This document shows, in pieces, positions 62,778-64,000 of a stretch of 64,000 nt of DNA. Source of the DNA: Peteryoungia rhizophila (GTDB lineage: Bacteria; Pseudomonadota; Alphaproteobacteria; Rhizobiales; Rhizobiaceae); assembly GCF_004912145.1 (NCBI RefSeq), contig NZ_STGT01000004.1, positions 496,001-560,000 on the forward strand, in the 5' to 3' direction. The position numbers and the translations under genes were made by a program. Position 1 is the stretch's first letter. Every line of letters begins with the position of its first letter. The notes beneath the pieces were generated by a model. That model was not told where the DNA came from and did no database searches. It saw nothing but the letters and a program-made list of their open reading frames with translations.

Positions 62778-63293
62778 ATGAGCGCCCAGACCCCGCGCCA
62801 GATCGCGTTTTTCCTGGAACATAGACCGGCCCTGGTGGACTACGCCACCCGGTTGCTGGGGTCCCGTGATCAGGCGGAGGATATCGTGCAGGACGCATTT
62901 CTGCGGCTGAAGTCCGGGGATAACAATGAATATGCGCCTCGGCAGGTTCTGTCCTATTTCTACAGCATCGTACGCAATCTCGCGCTCGACCAATTGAAGC
63001 GTCGCAATGTCGAGATGCGCGGTCGCGAGATCGATCCGCCGTTCTGGATCCTGCCGCTGGACCCAGGGACACCGGAAGAAGCGGTCTTGTATTCAGACCA
63101 GGCTCGCGTCGCCTTGCAAACACTGGACGCGTTGCCACATGACACACGTCGCGCGATCGAACTCTACCGGAGCGAGGGCTGGACATTGGAGGCAATTGCC
63201 AGCGAACTGAAGATTTCCGTGGCGACTGCCCACCGACTGATCCGCAGTGGCATGGTGAAGATCGCCCTGTCACTCGATCAAGCGAGCCAATGA
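62778..63293 (+). CDS. FecI-like ECF RNA polymerase sigma factor
   Basis: A 171-residue ECF sigma factor. Region 2: LLGSRDQAEDIVQDAFLRLK (near 25-44) and YFYSIVRNLALDQLKRR. Region 4: LPHDTRRAIELYRSEGWTLE and SVATAHRLIRSGM. No region 3, as expected. The next gene is FecR-like, so this is a FecI-type iron/heme or siderophore cell-surface-signalling system. Confidence 0.92.
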   Translation: MSAQTPRQIAFFLEHRPALVDYATRLLGSRDQAEDIVQDAFLRLKSGDNNEYAPRQVLSYFYSIVRNLALDQLKRRNVEMRGREIDPPFWILPLDPGTPEEAVLYSDQARVALQTLDALPHDTRRAIELYRSEGWTLEAIASELKISVATAHRLIRSGMVKIALSLDQASQ

Positions 63294-63410
63294 AAAAATG
63301 CCGACAACCTTGAAAAATCCGAAGGCGCCGATCGTTTACACTAAAGCGGCAAAGACATGCCTGCAGGCCGTCACAGACCGTATCGAACAGGGAAGCGCCC
63401 ACCAGTGACC

Positions 63411-64000
63411 ATGCCGGAGCAAGCAGAAGATGAGCGAGCATTGCTTCTCGATGAGGCCATGGACTGGTTCATGCGCCTTAGAGACGCGCCGGCCGAACCG
63501 GAACTTTTCCGGCAATGGGAGGCATGGCTACAGACATCGGACGCCCATGCCGCGGCCTGGACGCGGATCTGTCGCAGCTGGGCGGCGCTCGGGGAACGTA
63601 CGGCTTGCCCGCCTGCATCAACCAGAGCCGTTCACCGCGCGGGGATGCTGCCGCGCCGCGTGTCGCGACGCGGCTTGGGGTTGGCGACTGCCGCGCTCCT
63701 TTGCGCAGGACTGACCGCCGCCATCTTCGGGCCTTTTCTGCAGACCCGGCTCGAGGCAGACTTCCACACCGGTGCGGGCCAAACACAGGTGGTGATGCTG
63801 GCTGATGGATCGCGCGTGACGCTGGCGCCTCAAACGGCACTTGCCGAGGATTTCGACAGTCAGTCCCGTCAGGTCCGACTGCTGGCTGGTGAAGCCTTTT
63901 TCGAGGTCGAACGGGATGCGACCCGGCCCTTTGTCGTCGCAGCGCGTGACGCCTCGGTGCGCGTGCTCGGCACGGCCTTCGGGGTGCGTGACACCGGCCA
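63411..64000 (+). CDS. FecR-like anti-sigma/signal transducer (truncated by window edge)
   Basis: At least 196 residues, open at the window end. The N-terminal cytoplasmic domain has WEAWLQTSDAHAAAWTRICR (FecR N-terminal motif). A TM helix follows (LGLATAALLCAGLTAAIFGP). The periplasmic part starts TRLEADFHTGAGQTQVVMLA and has GEAFFEVERDATRPFVVAA. A TonB-dependent receptor gene would be expected beyond the edge. Confidence 0.88.
   Translation, partial: MPEQAEDERALLLDEAMDWFMRLRDAPAEPELFRQWEAWLQTSDAHAAAWTRICRSWAALGERTACPPASTRAVHRAGMLPRRVSRRGLGLATAALLCAGLTAAIFGPFLQTRLEADFHTGAGQTQVVMLADGSRVTLAPQTALAEDFDSQSRQVRLLAGEAFFEVERDATRPFVVAARDASVRVLGTAFGVRDTG

Noticed and set aside
1-64000. CRISPR array, tRNA or rRNA genes
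   Set aside because: No regularly spaced direct repeats and no tRNA or rRNA sequence were noticed on either strand.

Overview
The window is a piece of a large rhizobial (Rhizobiaceae, Alphaproteobacteria) repABC plasmid. The evidence is a repABC replication/partition operon, a TraI/TraR quorum-sensing circuit driving a trb mating-pair-formation operon, a DUF1612-type plasmid protein typical of Rhizobium plasmids, and a rhizopine (scyllo-inosamine / 3-O-methyl-scyllo-inosamine) catabolic cluster. No rRNA, tRNA or CRISPR array was seen. Genus and species cannot be fixed from the sequence alone.

Layout. 1-413: edge of an unrecognised secreted protein. 854-14333: moc-type rhizopine catabolism. 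A leftward operon mocD-mocE-mocF-(PanB-like)-(IolG-like) and a rightward set lacI, mocC, mocB, ABC ATPase, permease, purU, folD, mocA share a LacI-type regulator and repeated ATTCYATCATT motifs. The Rieske-type O-demethylase should release formaldehyde, and PurU, FolD and possibly the divergent PanB-like enzyme look like a one-carbon disposal module built into the pathway. 14577-22287: a probable defence island with an unrecognised helical protein, an OLD-family ATPase/TOPRIM nuclease and, divergently, a two-gene nuclease plus SF2 helicase operon resembling Hachiman/AbpAB. 22574-25932: DUF1612 protein, then vapB-vapC-tyrosine recombinase with overlapping reading frames.

26060-31220 is a gene graveyard: decayed copies of a GSU2403-type nucleotidyltransferase, a small plasmid protein, the 3' part of repC, the tyrosine recombinase, a Phd/YefM antitoxin and an IS110-family transposase. 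A repeat beginning GTTGTCAGCCGTACAG occurs here, downstream of the live repC and between repA and repB. It may be the partition site. 31734-35353: repC, antisense ctRNA, repB and repA on the minus strand. 35354-35757 is a shared regulatory region with a RepA-operator-like palindrome and two tra-box-like sequences. 35758-45929: traI then trbB,C,D,E,J,L,F,G,H,I, with no trbK found. 45990-46706: traR. 46993-50148: two divergent winged-helix response regulators with atypical receiver domains, and an amidohydrolase.

50387-51982: an intact nucleotidyltransferase gene preceded by a perfect palindrome that recurs upstream beside a decayed copy of the gene start. 52524-59441: a LacI regulator, a four-gene ABC transporter, a glycerophosphodiesterase and an inositol-monophosphatase-family enzyme. 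This is functionally parallel to the agrocinopine accF/accG logic of Ti plasmids but with an unrelated transporter. A decayed copy of the promoter and start of the binding-protein gene lies about 8.7 kb downstream at 62367. 59784-64000: two unrecognised membrane/secreted proteins, a LuxR-type regulator, a FecI-like ECF sigma factor and a truncated FecR. Two catabolic loci for host- or partner-derived compounds, self-transfer, addiction and defence make this an ecological accessory plasmid.
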